Positions 1 through 8,898 of a stretch of DNA of 64,000 bases are shown here, piece by piece. The first letter of the stretch is position 1; each line of letters begins with the position of its first letter. The notes below the pieces were generated by a model that made no database searches, had not been told where the DNA came from, and saw only the letters and a list, made by a program, of their open reading frames with translations. The translations under genes were made by a program, and so were the position numbers. This stretch comes from Chitinophagaceae bacterium. GTDB taxonomy: Bacteria; Bacteroidota; Bacteroidia; Chitinophagales; Chitinophagaceae. The stretch spans positions 62,001 to 126,000 of the forward strand of contig JAIYAN010000001.1 in NCBI GenBank assembly GCA_027489035.1. The letters run 5' to 3'.

Positions 1-3000
1 AGCAGTATTGGCATTTAATAAAATACTTCCTAAATCCAATCTGCGGGTTAATGTTTCTGTATAACCTGCTGCTACATTGATAGTAACATTACCTGAAATT
101 CCAAATTTATTTAAAGTATCAATTGCATTTTTTATTGATGCAAAATTTCTACAAGATGCCCCGCCGCTTGGTATAAAGTAAGTACCCAACAATCCCGTTC
201 CTGTTGGTTCGTTTGCATTTTGTGTTATGACAACATTTGAAGAAGTTGTAGAACATGAAGTACTGATTTGTGTGACAGTTACTGAATAAGTTGCAGGTGT
301 AGTTATAGTTTGACTTGCATTAGTAGAACCATTACTCCATAAAATATTGAAGCCTGCTCCAGAAGGACTTGCAGCTAATAAGATTTGAGTTTGTGTACAA
401 GTTAATACGGTTGCACCACTTGAGTTATTGGTAATAGTAACCACCGGAGGTGTATTTACCGTTATTGTTGCGCTTGCATTTGTAAAACCAGTTGCTCGAT
501 TACAACCATTGGCATCTGTTACTGATGTTAGTGTATAAACTGTTGTTGTAGTTGGATTAACACTTGCATTAAATGGTGTTCCACTTGTAATACTATTGTA
601 AGTAACACCATTTACAACTAAAGTATACGGACCTGTTCCTGATGTAGCTGTAAATGTAAGCTTCCCAGTTCCACCAGTGCAAAACGTATTACCAGCTAAA
701 CTTCCTTGTGGTGTTGGGTTTACCACCTGTGTCAGTGTAGCAGTTGCAGGATTGGGTAATCCACAACCATCAGGAGTCATTTCTACAGATACTACTTGAC
801 CATTGGTTAATGCAGAGGTAATATACGTTGCTGATGTGCTTGGGCCTTGAACACTGGTACCGCCGACAAAAAATTCATATAATGGTGATGTACCACCACC
901 TGTTGGATTTGCGGTGAATGTTTTAGATATCCCACTACAAATTGCTGTTGTTGGAGAAAGAGTTACTGATGCTACAGTGCTGCTACTAACCGTCATCGTT
1001 ATGATATTAGAAGTAGCCGGATTACTTGTTAAACAAGCAGAAAAATTTGAATTGAAAACTACTTTTATCTGATCTCCATTTACTGGTATATAAGCATAAG
1101 TACTATCTGTGTTGGGGCCTTGAACAGAAACATTATTAACGAAAAATTGATATGTTGAAGTTGGTGTATAAGTAGATGGAACAGCTGAATAAGTAACGTT
1201 TGTTCCAACACAAGACGTTGCACCAACAGAACTATTTAATGTAACGCTAATCGGTGTAAATGGAGTAACCGTCATGGTTTTTGGTAAACTCACGGCAGGT
1301 ACTGGAATAACGCAAGGTTCGGTAGAATACATTCTCACCGTTACTACTTGACCGTTAGTTAATGATGAAGTACTGTACGTGTTATCTTCACTTCTCGATC
1401 TCACTACATTACCGTTTACTAAAAATTCGTATTCAGGAAAATCTCCAGGAAATGCATAAGGTGATGCTACAAACGTTACACTTATACCTGTACAAATGCT
1501 TGTTGAAGATGCACTCAATAAAACGCTATCACGGTTAACGGTGAAGATAGGCACCTCAATTGAGTTACTTACAAATTGATTTGATGTAGCGCAATTAATA
1601 AAGTTAGGATTTACCAACATAACACATCTAACCACGTCTGCATCGCTTAAACTGATGTTGGTTAATGCTCCAGGAAAACGAATGGTATCAGTTGTGCTGT
1701 AATTATTTGTAACAGCCACGCCATTCACGAAAAATTTAAAACTTGCTGGGAAAGTTGCATTTCCACCATTAACAGCTGTGGCTCTAAATGTGATGGTATC
1801 ACTAGGACATAAATCACCCGTTGGGCGAATTCTGGCAATGGATACAGAAGGGGTAATGTCTCTATATGTAATCCTTGATGTATCTAATTTTGGACATGTG
1901 GTACCAGCAGTTGCGATATAGTCGATAATTGTTCCATTGGGCGCATTTGACTTAATATAAACGGTTGGTGCATTCGTTCCTAATGTATAAGGAATGGTTG
2001 CAGCAGCATCTCTAAATAAATGCGTAATTGGAGTCCAAGTTATTTGTGCTTGCGAACCATCTGAAAATAAACCACCTGATGTTCTTAAGCTATCAATATT
2101 AGGTTGTACGCAAATGGTATCTGCTTGTGGATTGATTACAATATTCGATGGGAATGGATTTATTATAGCCACAATCGGTGATAATGCACTTTCGCAATCT
2201 CCAAAAACGGCCTTCACATAATAAGTGGTGTTGGTTGATATAACTGGTGTTGTAAAAGTAGTCCCTGTGCCTACTAAAGTAGTGCCTGCTGCGTTGGAGA
2301 ACCATCTGATAACAGAACCAGATACAGAAGAACTAGCCGTTAATAAAACAGCTCCTGATCCACAAACATTGGTTGCTGAACTTACAGTTAATACAGGTGT
2401 AGGTGTAACCAATACTTTTACTGAAGTGAATGTTGTTGTTCCAAATCCACTACATGTCACCAAACATTGGTACCAGGTTGTAGTGGTAATATTAGTTGGA
2501 GAATAAGTAGGTAAACTTGATGCACCTGCTATGTTATTGTAAGTTATACCATCGCTCGAACTTTTCCACTGATAAGATAATCCACCAGGTAAAGTAGCTG
2601 CATTAGATAATGATAAATTGGTAGATCCTCCTGAACATACCGTATCGATACTAGCAAGCACAGCTCCTGATGGTGGGGCTGTGCTACAAGCAGGAGGCGT
2701 ATAACAACTTACCGTACCTGCCCAACCTGCTGCATTTAAAGTTGCATTTGATTTGAATACAAAAGTTAATCCACCATTGGTTGTATTTGAAGAAGTTATT
2801 GTTCCTGGGTTGGTAGTATAAGCACCTAATAAAGGTGCAGCTGTACTATTACCATCATATACTTTTAAAGTATCAGAAGGATCAAGCGTAAATGTTGAAA
2901 AAACTACTCTAGAAAAAGGTCCATTTGCAGAACCTGCTGATGTTGGCGTTATCGTAAATGTTCTGTTTTGATTTTCAGTATAATTCGAAGCAACGCCTCC

Positions 3001-5535
3001 ATTATCGTAGAAATTTGCACTACAAGTTGCTAAAGTTGCACTTGTAGGCATATTAATACAAGATTGATCAACAATTACTTGAATTTGTGTAGATGAAGTC
3101 ACCCCACCACCAACGGAAGTACATCTAACAGTTGCTCTATAATAAGTAGATGCAGTTAATGAACTTACCACATAAGTGGTTGATGTTGCACCTGTAATGT
3201 CTGACCAAGCAAGTCCATTAGGAGAGCTTTGCCACTGATATTGAATATTGGTTGCATTAATCGTATTCGCAGTTGAAAGTGTGGTAGTACCACCATAACA
3301 AACTGTTGTGTTTGATGCAACTGTAGCTCCAGGATTTGGTGTCCCTGTACAAGAGTTATCTACATAACAAGATATAGTAGCCACCCAACCTGATGAAACC
3401 TGAGATCCATCTGATTTGAATACGAAAGTCAAAGAACCGTCAGCTGCAGTTGAACTTACAACGCCTGGAGATGTAGTTCCATAGTAAGAACCTGCAGGTG
3501 CGGTGGTAGCATTTGCACCTACGGGTAAACCAGAGGAAATCAATGGCGCAGCGGTGCTACTTCCATTGTAAATCATCAATCCATCGAATCGATTTTCGGT
3601 ACTGAATGATGTAAATGTTGCACGTATTTTTGTTCCTGCGGTAGCTGGTCTAAAAGTTACAGTACCATTTGAGTTATCAATATAATTAGCTCTTGTTCCA
3701 CCACCATCAGTAAACAATGCAGAGCAAGTATTTACAGGCAATGTAGATCCATCAGAAGGCATTAATATTTCATCGCAAGCAGATGTTTCTATTTGTATAG
3801 AAGTGCTAAAAGCAGGGACAGCCGGAGCTGCAGTACAAGTAACTCTACATCTAAAAAATACGTTTGATGTAGGTGATGCAGTAAAAGTAGAAGCTGTAGC
3901 CCCAGATATATCATTCCACGAACTGTTATCTACTGATGATTGCCATTGATAAGTTGCACCTGCAAAATCGTTATTGGTTAATGACAAAGTAGTCGTAAAA
4001 CCATTACATACAAAAGTTGAAGTAGCTAAAGTGGCCCCAGGTACAGGTGTGGCATTACATGGGAGAATACAAGAAATGGTTGCATTCCAACCCGGATTTT
4101 GGATAATGTTATCTGATCTAAAAACAAAAGTTAATGACCCATCAGGATCAGTTGATGTGATGGTTCCAGGTGAAGTTGTTCCATAAAAAGATCCTGCTGG
4201 TGCAGTAGTTGCGTTAAATCCAGCCGCCAATCCTGAACTGATTAAATTTCCTGGATCTGCGGTTCTCCCATTATAAATCATCAACCCATCAAATCCATTT
4301 TCTGTATTAAAACTATTGAAAACCACTTTTACTTTTGCACCTGTGGTAGAAGGATTAATGGTTAATTGTCTTACCTCAGAAGCGCCATAATTTGCAGTTG
4401 GTCCTCCAGCATCATAAAAAGTAGCCGAACAAGTGGATACTTCTTCATTTACAGGCATTACGATACAAGTATTATCATACGCAACTGTTGTTGAAGTTGA
4501 AACACCAGATGCTCCACTTGAAGTACAAGTTACTATACAACGATATTGTGTTGTGGCAGTTGGCGTTGCTATATAAGTGGCATTTGTACCTAATCCTGGC
4601 ACATTCGACCAAGTGCTTCCCCCATTTGTGGATTGCTCCCATTGAAAAGTTGTTGCTAATGCAAAAGTTTCAAATGATAAATTTACTGTTGCTCCAGAGT
4701 TTGCACATACGGAGTTTACAGATGCAAATGTTCTTCCTGGGTCTGGTGTACCTGAACAAGGCGGTGGAGGAGTAAACGTATATGTTTGACCACGCACAGG
4801 TAAAGTAGATAAATTATTAGTACTTGTTGTTGAGCTTGCTGTTGGTGCTGTTCCTGTACCATTAACTGATAAAAAAACACCACTTGCTGTTGCAATTCCA
4901 ATTGAAGCTGATGGAGCATTTAATACACCGGTTGGAATGGGATCATACACAAATTCAATAGCTCCTGTGGTTTGGTATAATTTGATTTGGAAATTAATAG
5001 ATGCTTGTTGAACAGTAGCTTGCCAATTCCATTGAATATTTGTAAATTGAATAGTTAGCACTCCTCCTGAAGATTCATAACTAATGTCTCTTCCAATATC
5101 AGAAATCTCGATATCATCCCACAACGCTGCAATTAAAGGTGATTTCGGAATTGCAGCAAAATTATTCGTTAATCCGGAATTGGTTATGTTATTATCCCCA
5201 TTGTTACCTAGGGTAATCCAACCATTTGTACTAACATTGAACTCATTGTATGTCACACTACCAAATTCAAAATCAAATCCAATTGGAAAACCATTGGCAA
5301 ATCCATCATCACTGTTCCCATTATCAATCAAAATAGGATTACCAGTGATTTCTGAATACCCTCCAGCACTCGCACTAAAACTATACTGGGCAGCCGTTTG
5401 GGCATTTAAGTTTGTTGTAAACGCAATAGCTACAAAAAACAACAAAGACGCTAATAAAAATTTTAGTCGTTTTTTTACAGAATTTCTGTTGTTCACATTA
5501 ATTTCCCTTGCAGTTGTAAGGTAGAATTTACGCAT
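1..5535 (-). CDS. Giant secreted CUB/Ig-like repeat protein, N-terminal 1845 residues (partial)
   Basis: The minus-strand frame is open from the ATG at 5533-5535 to the left edge, so the C-terminus lies outside the window. The N-terminus has a basic segment (NSVKKRLKF), a hydrophobic stretch and a probable cleavage site at LNAQ/TAA, i.e. a secretion signal. A first beta-rich domain follows (STNGWITLGNN). Then at least three CUB-like modules of about 120 residues, each with a conserved Cys, FYD(A/N)GG, a SF.TEN.FD.L-type core and (I/V)Y(N/D)G, lie at roughly 4450-4060, 3780-3370 and 3070-2690. They alternate with Ig-like modules (TTYQWQSS-type cores, RC.VTC). Further Cys-poor beta modules fill 2690-1. 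The architecture is that of large Bacteroidota surface adhesins, usually exported by the type IX system through a C-terminal tail that cannot be seen here. Function is inferred from architecture only. Confidence 0.85.
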   Translation of the reverse strand, partial: MRKFYLTTAREINVNNRNSVKKRLKFLLASLLFFVAIAFTTNLNAQTAAQYSFSASAGGYSEITGNPILIDNGNSDDGFANGFPIGFDFEFGSVTYNEFNVSTNGWITLGNNGDNNITNSGLTNNFAAIPKSPLIAALWDDIEISDIGRDISYESSGGVLTIQFTNIQWNWQATVQQASINFQIKLYQTTGAIEFVYDPIPTGVLNAPSASIGIATASGVFLSVNGTGTAPTASSTTSTNNLSTLPVRGQTYTFTPPPPCSGTPDPGRTFASVNSVCANSGATVNLSFETFALATTFQWEQSTNGGSTWSNVPGLGTNATYIATPTATTQYRCIVTCTSSGASGVSTSTTVAYDNTCIVMPVNEEVSTCSATFYDAGGPTANYGASEVRQLTINPSTTGAKVKVVFNSFNTENGFDGLMIYNGRTADPGNLISSGLAAGFNATTAPAGSFYGTTSPGTITSTDPDGSLTFVFRSDNIIQNPGWNATISCILPCNATPVPGATLATSTFVCNGFTTTLSLTNNDFAGATYQWQSSVDNSSWNDISGATASTFTASPTSNVFFRCRVTCTAAPAVPAFSTSIQIETSACDEILMPSDGSTLPVNTCSALFTDGGGTRANYIDNSNGTVTFRPATAGTKIRATFTSFSTENRFDGLMIYNGSSTAAPLISSGLPVGANATTAPAGSYYGTTSPGVVSSTAADGSLTFVFKSDGSQVSSGWVATISCYVDNSCTGTPNPGATVASNTTVCYGGTTTLSTANTINATNIQYQWQSSPNGLAWSDITGATSTTYVVSSLTASTYYRATVRCTSVGGGVTSSTQIQVIVDQSCINMPTSATLATCSANFYDNGGVASNYTENQNRTFTITPTSAGSANGPFSRVVFSTFTLDPSDTLKVYDGNSTAAPLLGAYTTNPGTITSSNTTNGGLTFVFKSNATLNAAGWAGTVSCYTPPACSTAPPSGAVLASIDTVCSGGSTNLSLSNAATLPGGLSYQWKSSSDGITYNNIAGASSLPTYSPTNITTTTWYQCLVTCSGFGTTTFTSVKVLVTPTPVLTVSSATNVCGSGAVLLTASSSVSGSVIRWFSNAAGTTLVGTGTTFTTPVISTNTTYYVKAVFGDCESALSPIVAIINPFPSNIVINPQADTICVQPNIDSLRTSGGLFSDGSQAQITWTPITHLFRDAAATIPYTLGTNAPTVYIKSNAPNGTIIDYIATAGTTCPKLDTSRITYRDITPSVSIARIRPTGDLCPSDTITFRATAVNGGNATFPASFKFFVNGVAVTNNYSTTDTIRFPGALTNISLSDADVVRCVMLVNPNFINCATSNQFVSNSIEVPIFTVNRDSVLLSASSTSICTGISVTFVASPYAFPGDFPEYEFLVNGNVVRSRSEDNTYSTSSLTNGQVVTVRMYSTEPCVIPVPAVSLPKTMTVTPFTPISVTLNSSVGATSCVGTNVTYSAVPSTYTPTSTYQFFVNNVSVQGPNTDSTYAYIPVNGDQIKVVFNSNFSACLTSNPATSNIITMTVSSSTVASVTLSPTTAICSGISKTFTANPTGGGTSPLYEFFVGGTSVQGPSTSATYITSALTNGQVVSVEMTPDGCGLPNPATATLTQVVNPTPQGSLAGNTFCTGGTGKLTFTATSGTGPYTLVVNGVTYNSITSGTPFNASVNPTTTTVYTLTSVTDANGCNRATGFTNASATITVNTPPVVTITNNSSGATVLTCTQTQILLAASPSGAGFNILWSNGSTNASQTITTPATYSVTVTQISTSCSTTSSNVVITQNANEPTGTGLLGTYFIPSGGASCRNFASIKNAIDTLNKFGISGNVTINVAAGYTETLTRRLDLGSILLNANTA

Positions 5536-6125
5536 AAATCAAACTTTAAGTTTATAAAATTCATTATAAAATCTGAAGCAAATGCACGATTAATTGTTAC
5601 GGATTATCAACAATATTGCAATACGTAGATATAATTCTGCAGCGTTTCAGAACGGTTTTAAAGGGTTTGGTTTTATTTTTATTTTTATAGGGGGTCGGAA
5701 AATCTTAATAAAAACAATTTACAGCGTTAAAATTACTATTAATTCATTGAATTGTAATAACTATTTTATAACAATTTTCAACAAATGTGGACATCATTTC
5801 AATCTTATATTTTTGACAAATTGAAATATTTTAGCATTTATTGAACTAAAATAAAAAAAATCAAATTTTTTGTTTGTTGTTTGGTGTTTATTGTTTGTAG
5901 TTTGGCAAATTTTGAATTCTGAATTTCTATCATAAAAACAAAGGAAATATTACAGAAAAAGCAGTTCCAACCTCCTATTCTTTTTCAAACCAAATTTTCC
6001 AATCATATTGTTCTGCAATTCATTAAACATAGGCAAAGCAAGAAAAGCAAGATGAAATTATATATATAACAACGAGGTCTGTTCGAAAGTTTTTAAACAA
6101 TGAAAATATTTCCCAATGACTAAAT
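5536..6125. other. 590-bp intergenic gap between the giant adhesin and mazG
   Basis: AT-rich sequence with no convincing gene. An open frame at 5594-5824 has Phe/Ile/Asn-rich low-complexity content and is not believed. A simple T/G-rich stretch (repeated TTTGTTTG/TTGTTTGG words) lies at about 5869-5915. The promoter of the adhesin gene should lie just right of 5535, but I could not pick a box with confidence. Confidence 0.5.
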
Positions 6126-6899
6126 TTATATTTTATCATTTTTTGCCAAATTCCATAATTTATCTAAAGCATCTAGATCCATGTCATGTATATTTTTCTT
6201 TTCTTTAGCTGCATATTCCTCCATTTTGGAAAATCGATGCATAAATTTTTTATTTGTTCGTTCAAGCGCATTTTCAGCATCCACGTTTAAAAACCGAGCA
6301 TAGTTAACCATGGAAAATAACACATCGCCCATTTCATCTTCAATATCAGAAATATTTTTGGATTCAACAGCTAATTTCAGTTCGCCAATTTCTTCGGAAA
6401 CTTTTTCCCAAACCTGATTTGCATTTTCCCATTCGAAGCCAACTTGTTTGGATTTTTCTTGAATACGAATGGCTTTTACCAAAGCGGGTAATGACTTGGG
6501 AACGCCCGACAAAACAGATTTTTTACCTTCTTTAAGTTTTATTTTTTCCCAATTTTGTTTTACTTCCGCTTCGTTTTCCAACTTCAAATCTCCATATATA
6601 TGCGGATGTCTACTTATCAATTTTTCGCAAACGCCATCAATCACTTCTCCGATATTAAACTCTCTTTTTTCCTGAGCTATTTTTGAATAAAAAACCAGAT
6701 GCAACATCAAATCACCCAACTCTTCCTTTAGATTTTTCCAATCATTTTCTGTAATCGCATCAACCAACTCATAAGTTTCCTCAATTGTCAATTGTCTCAA
6801 AGTTTCAATTGTTTGTTTTTTATCCCATGGGCATTTCTCCCTAAGCTCGTCCATAATTTTTACCAATCGCAAAAATTTGTCTCCAATTAAATTATCCAT
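6126..6899 (-). CDS. mazG: Nucleoside triphosphate pyrophosphohydrolase MazG
   Basis: Hydrolyses (d)NTPs to the monophosphate and pyrophosphate, a house-cleaning role in the cytoplasm. The 257-residue length matches the two-domain MazG family. The N-terminal repeat carries the hallmark CPWDKKQT (near residue 23), EETYE and EELGDLMLH metal-binding acidic motifs, and SRHPHIYGD near residue 96. The second repeat has EEIGEL followed by EDEMGDVLFSMVN, giving the usual EExxE...ExxD pattern. It appears to be monocistronic. Its upstream region holds a nine-copy TTTTTAC heptamer tract. Identification is secure. Confidence 0.96.
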   Translation of the reverse strand: MDNLIGDKFLRLVKIMDELREKCPWDKKQTIETLRQLTIEETYELVDAITENDWKNLKEELGDLMLHLVFYSKIAQEKREFNIGEVIDGVCEKLISRHPHIYGDLKLENEAEVKQNWEKIKLKEGKKSVLSGVPKSLPALVKAIRIQEKSKQVGFEWENANQVWEKVSEEIGELKLAVESKNISDIEDEMGDVLFSMVNYARFLNVDAENALERTNKKFMHRFSKMEEYAAKEKKNIHDMDLDALDKLWNLAKNDKI

Positions 6900-6951
6900 T
6901 TTTTATAATTTTAAATTCAATAGTAAAAATTCAAAAAAAGTGAATTAACGA

Positions 6952-7021
6952 TTTTTTACTTTTTACTTTTTACTTTTTACTTTTTACTTTTTACTTTTTA
7001 CTTTTTACTTTTTACTTTTTT
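6952..7021. repeat. TTTTTAC heptamer tandem repeat, nine copies
   Basis: TAC recurs every 7 bp at 6957, 6964, 6971, 6978, 6985, 6992, 6999, 7006 and 7013, separated by T runs. It lies between the divergent mazG and 7148 genes. It is preceded at about 6928-6951 by AAAATTCAAAAAAAGTGAAT, a word shared with the 8740, 30310 and 39250 regions. Confidence 0.95.
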
Positions 7022-7071
7022 TTATACCAAAAACATTTTTCAAAAACATAACCGCTATTCAATTGCTTTCG

Positions 7072-7079
7072 TATTTTTG
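7072..7079 (+). promoter_or_regulatory. Possible -7 promoter box TATTTTTG
   Basis: The octamer fits the Bacteroidota -7 consensus TAnnTTTG and lies 69 bp upstream of the ATG of the secreted protein at 7148. I see no clear TTTG -33 element at the usual spacing, so this is tentative. Confidence 0.3.
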
Positions 7080-7147
7080 ATAAAATTAAGGAAGTTCAAT
7101 AATTAACACCAATTCATATTAATTTCACGTTTATCAAAAATAAAAAC

Positions 7148-7981
7148 ATGCACAAGTATACGTTTAGTTTAATAATTTCTCTATTCATTTCAAGCGTAGT
7201 TTTTTCTCAATATTATTTTAAAGACATCATTAACTGCAAACAAACTGCTGAGGAAATGCTTGTTTACAAATCAACTAAAATAAAAAACATTCAAGTAAAA
7301 AGCTATGAACCAGATGGCGAGGTTAGTAAAGATTTTTATTGTGAAAAAAAAATATCAAAAGACTTTAAAAAATATAGTTTGTACACAAAAAACAGACAAA
7401 CAGGCAGATCTTTAATGATATGTAATTTCGATGAAAAAGGCAGAATTATTCGTACTTACGACAGCGCTGAAAATGTAGTAACCACTTCGAAATTCATATA
7501 CAATGATTCTGATGAATTAATTAAGACATTATCTCATTCCATCTCAAAAGATGATGATTTTCAAAGTGCAATTACAGAAGAACATATCTATCAATATCAA
7601 AACCATTTACCAATACAATTGGTTCGCATTAAAAACACAAATGACACAACATTAATCATTTTTTCAGCAGATGAAAAAAACAATGTTGGCATTGAAAAAA
7701 ACACTAAAACCGGAGAAAAATACTATTATTATTTTGATGATGCAAAACATTTAACAGACATCGTACATCTCAATGAATTTAAAAATTCAATGGTACCGGA
7801 TTATATATTTGATTACAATGAAAAAAATCAAATTGTACAAATGAATACATCTGAAGACACCAATGGCAATTATTATATTTGGAAATACGAATACGAAAAC
7901 GGTTTGAAAAAATCAGAAAAAATATTTTCAAACAAAGGCGAAATGGCCGGAATGTTTGATTATGAGTATGAGAAGAGGTGA
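7148..7981 (+). CDS. Secreted hypothetical protein with YD-like beta repeats
   Basis: A 277-residue protein with a clear signal peptide (MHKYTFSLIISLFISSVVFS, cut before QYYF). The mature part consists of short strand-turn-strand units, such as FDEKGRIIRTYD, FIYNDSDELIKT, FSADEKNNVGI and YEYENGLKKSEKIF, that resemble RHS/YD-type or MORN-like beta repeats without matching a family I can name. It is Lys-, Asn- and Tyr-rich. It is likely a periplasmic or outer-surface protein. There is no operon partner. The 3' end runs directly into an intergenic repeat mosaic. Function unknown. Confidence 0.8.
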   Translation: MHKYTFSLIISLFISSVVFSQYYFKDIINCKQTAEEMLVYKSTKIKNIQVKSYEPDGEVSKDFYCEKKISKDFKKYSLYTKNRQTGRSLMICNFDEKGRIIRTYDSAENVVTTSKFIYNDSDELIKTLSHSISKDDDFQSAITEEHIYQYQNHLPIQLVRIKNTNDTTLIIFSADEKNNVGIEKNTKTGEKYYYYFDDAKHLTDIVHLNEFKNSMVPDYIFDYNEKNQIVQMNTSEDTNGNYYIWKYEYENGLKKSEKIFSNKGEMAGMFDYEYEKR

Positions 7982-7998
7982 TGACGGAGGGGTTTAGG

Positions 7999-8112
7999 TA
8001 GGGGTTGAAAATTTTCAACCCTTACAAAAGGTTTGAGAGGTTTCAGAGGTTTGAGAGGTTTGAGATATTCAAAAGGTTCAATAAGTTCAATGCGTTCAAA
8101 AGGTTGGACATT
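7999..8112. repeat. Intergenic repeat mosaic: 20-bp palindrome plus GGTTTGAGA and GTTCAAAAGGTT words
   Basis: 7999-8034 is identical to 22644-22679 and contains the perfect palindrome GGGTTGAAAATTTTCAACCC at 8002-8021. It is followed by repeated GGTTTGAGA units (8030-8068) and then GTTCAATRNGTTCAAAAGGTTGG (to about 8106) and CTGCCGATGT, which recur at 22690-22755, 48980-49060 and, inverted, at 54830-54895. An open frame across it translates to Arg/Phe low complexity and is rejected as a gene. Confidence 0.9.
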
Positions 8113-8195
8113 TTCTTCTGCCGATGTGGGTGTTTTCTACAGTCAACAAAGTATTGTCAAATTTCGATCTCGTTTTACATTTTATATCTAGAATA

Positions 8196-8280
8196 ATTAA
8201 AGAGAGAGAAGCACAACGAAAATGAAGAAATAAGTCAGTATAAAATTTTCGCTCTCGTTTTCATTCTCTCTCTGACTTAC
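8196..8280. repeat. Hairpin-type repeat related to the 57840-58360 array
   Basis: AGAGAGAGAAGCACAACGAAAATGAAG on the left faces CGCTCTCGTTTTCATTCTCTCTCTGACTTA on the right, an imperfect inverted repeat around a 20-bp centre. The same left-arm (AGCGAG..ACAAAATGAGAATGAAG) and right-arm (CGCT.TCATTTTCRCGCTGACTT) words occur three times in the 57.8-58.4 kb array. It sits between the stop codons of convergent genes and overlaps the last codons of the RlpA-like gene. Confidence 0.7.
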
Positions 8281-8708
8281 TCAACCACCTCCACCTTAAC
8301 CCTTGTCACCCCTGCTGTAGTAAGCCCAATTTTTTTTGCAGCCGACTTCGAAAGATCCACAACTCTTTTCATTTTTGGATGTAACCGATCATTTACCTTA
8401 ACAACTACAGTATTTCCGTTTTTAATATTGGTTACTTTAATCCTTGTACCTAACGGCAATTTATTACACGCTGCAGTTAGTTTGTTTTGGTTAAATATTT
8501 CTCCAGAAGCTGTTTTTCGACCATTAAACATATCGCTATAATAACTCGCTAAACCATATATAATTTGAGCAGAATCCGCATGTTTAATAGATTTCTTATG
8601 CTTAGTGACTTGTTTTTGTCCACAAACATTTAAACATAACAATATCAAAAATCCCATTAAAGTTGTTTTGCTTAAAATCAAAAATAGATGTGGTTTATTT
8701 TTGTACAA
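8277..8708 (-). CDS. RlpA-like double-psi beta-barrel protein
   Basis: A 143-residue secreted protein with a hydrophobic N-terminus (LMGFLILLCLNVCG) and one RlpA/DPBB domain from about residue 50: GLASYYSDMFNGRKTASGE, AACNKLPLGTRIKVTN, VVVKVNDR and RVVDLSKSAAKKIG are typical. RlpA proteins bind, and in some species cleave, peptidoglycan denuded of stem peptides. Here only the fold is supported, not the activity. The C-terminal SPOR domain of E. coli RlpA is absent, which is common for short Bacteroidota members. An internal ATG at 8657 would give a shorter signal peptide. Confidence 0.85.
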   Translation of the reverse strand: MYKNKPHLFLILSKTTLMGFLILLCLNVCGQKQVTKHKKSIKHADSAQIIYGLASYYSDMFNGRKTASGEIFNQNKLTAACNKLPLGTRIKVTNIKNGNTVVVKVNDRLHPKMKRVVDLSKSAAKKIGLTTAGVTRVKVEVVE

Positions 8709-8793
8709 TGGTTTATAATTTAAAATTCAAAATTGAAAATTCAAAATTCAAAAAAGCAGATCAATAATTCTCTCGTTCAATTACAAACAATCC

Positions 8794-8836
8794 TTTTTTT
8801 TACTTTTTACTTTTTACTTTTTACTTTTTACTTTTT
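8794..8836. repeat. TTTTTAC heptamer tandem repeat, five copies
   Basis: TAC at 8801, 8808, 8815, 8822 and 8829, again with 7-bp period, upstream of the RlpA-like gene. It is preceded at 8740-8775 by AAAATTCAAAAAAGCAGATC and AATAATT, which resemble the flanks of the tract at 6952 and of the inverted one at 39250. Confidence 0.9.
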
Positions 8837-8898
8837 AAAGAGACAAATGCGTTTGATATAAATCGTTCTAAATTAAATGGATTTAATGTATTAAAACC

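Noticed and set aside
1994-5524. Plus-strand frames inside the giant minus-strand gene
   Set aside because: They are antisense shadows; the minus frame is continuous with coherent CUB and Ig-like modules.
5594-5824. 76-residue frame with IFIFIGGRK and many Asn/Ile
   Set aside because: AT-rich low-complexity translation with no homology pattern or operon context.
8005-8196. 63-residue frame rich in RFERF / RFNKF repeats
   Set aside because: It is a translation of the GGTTTGAGA/GTTCAAAAGG repeat mosaic; composition and repetition match DNA words rather than protein.
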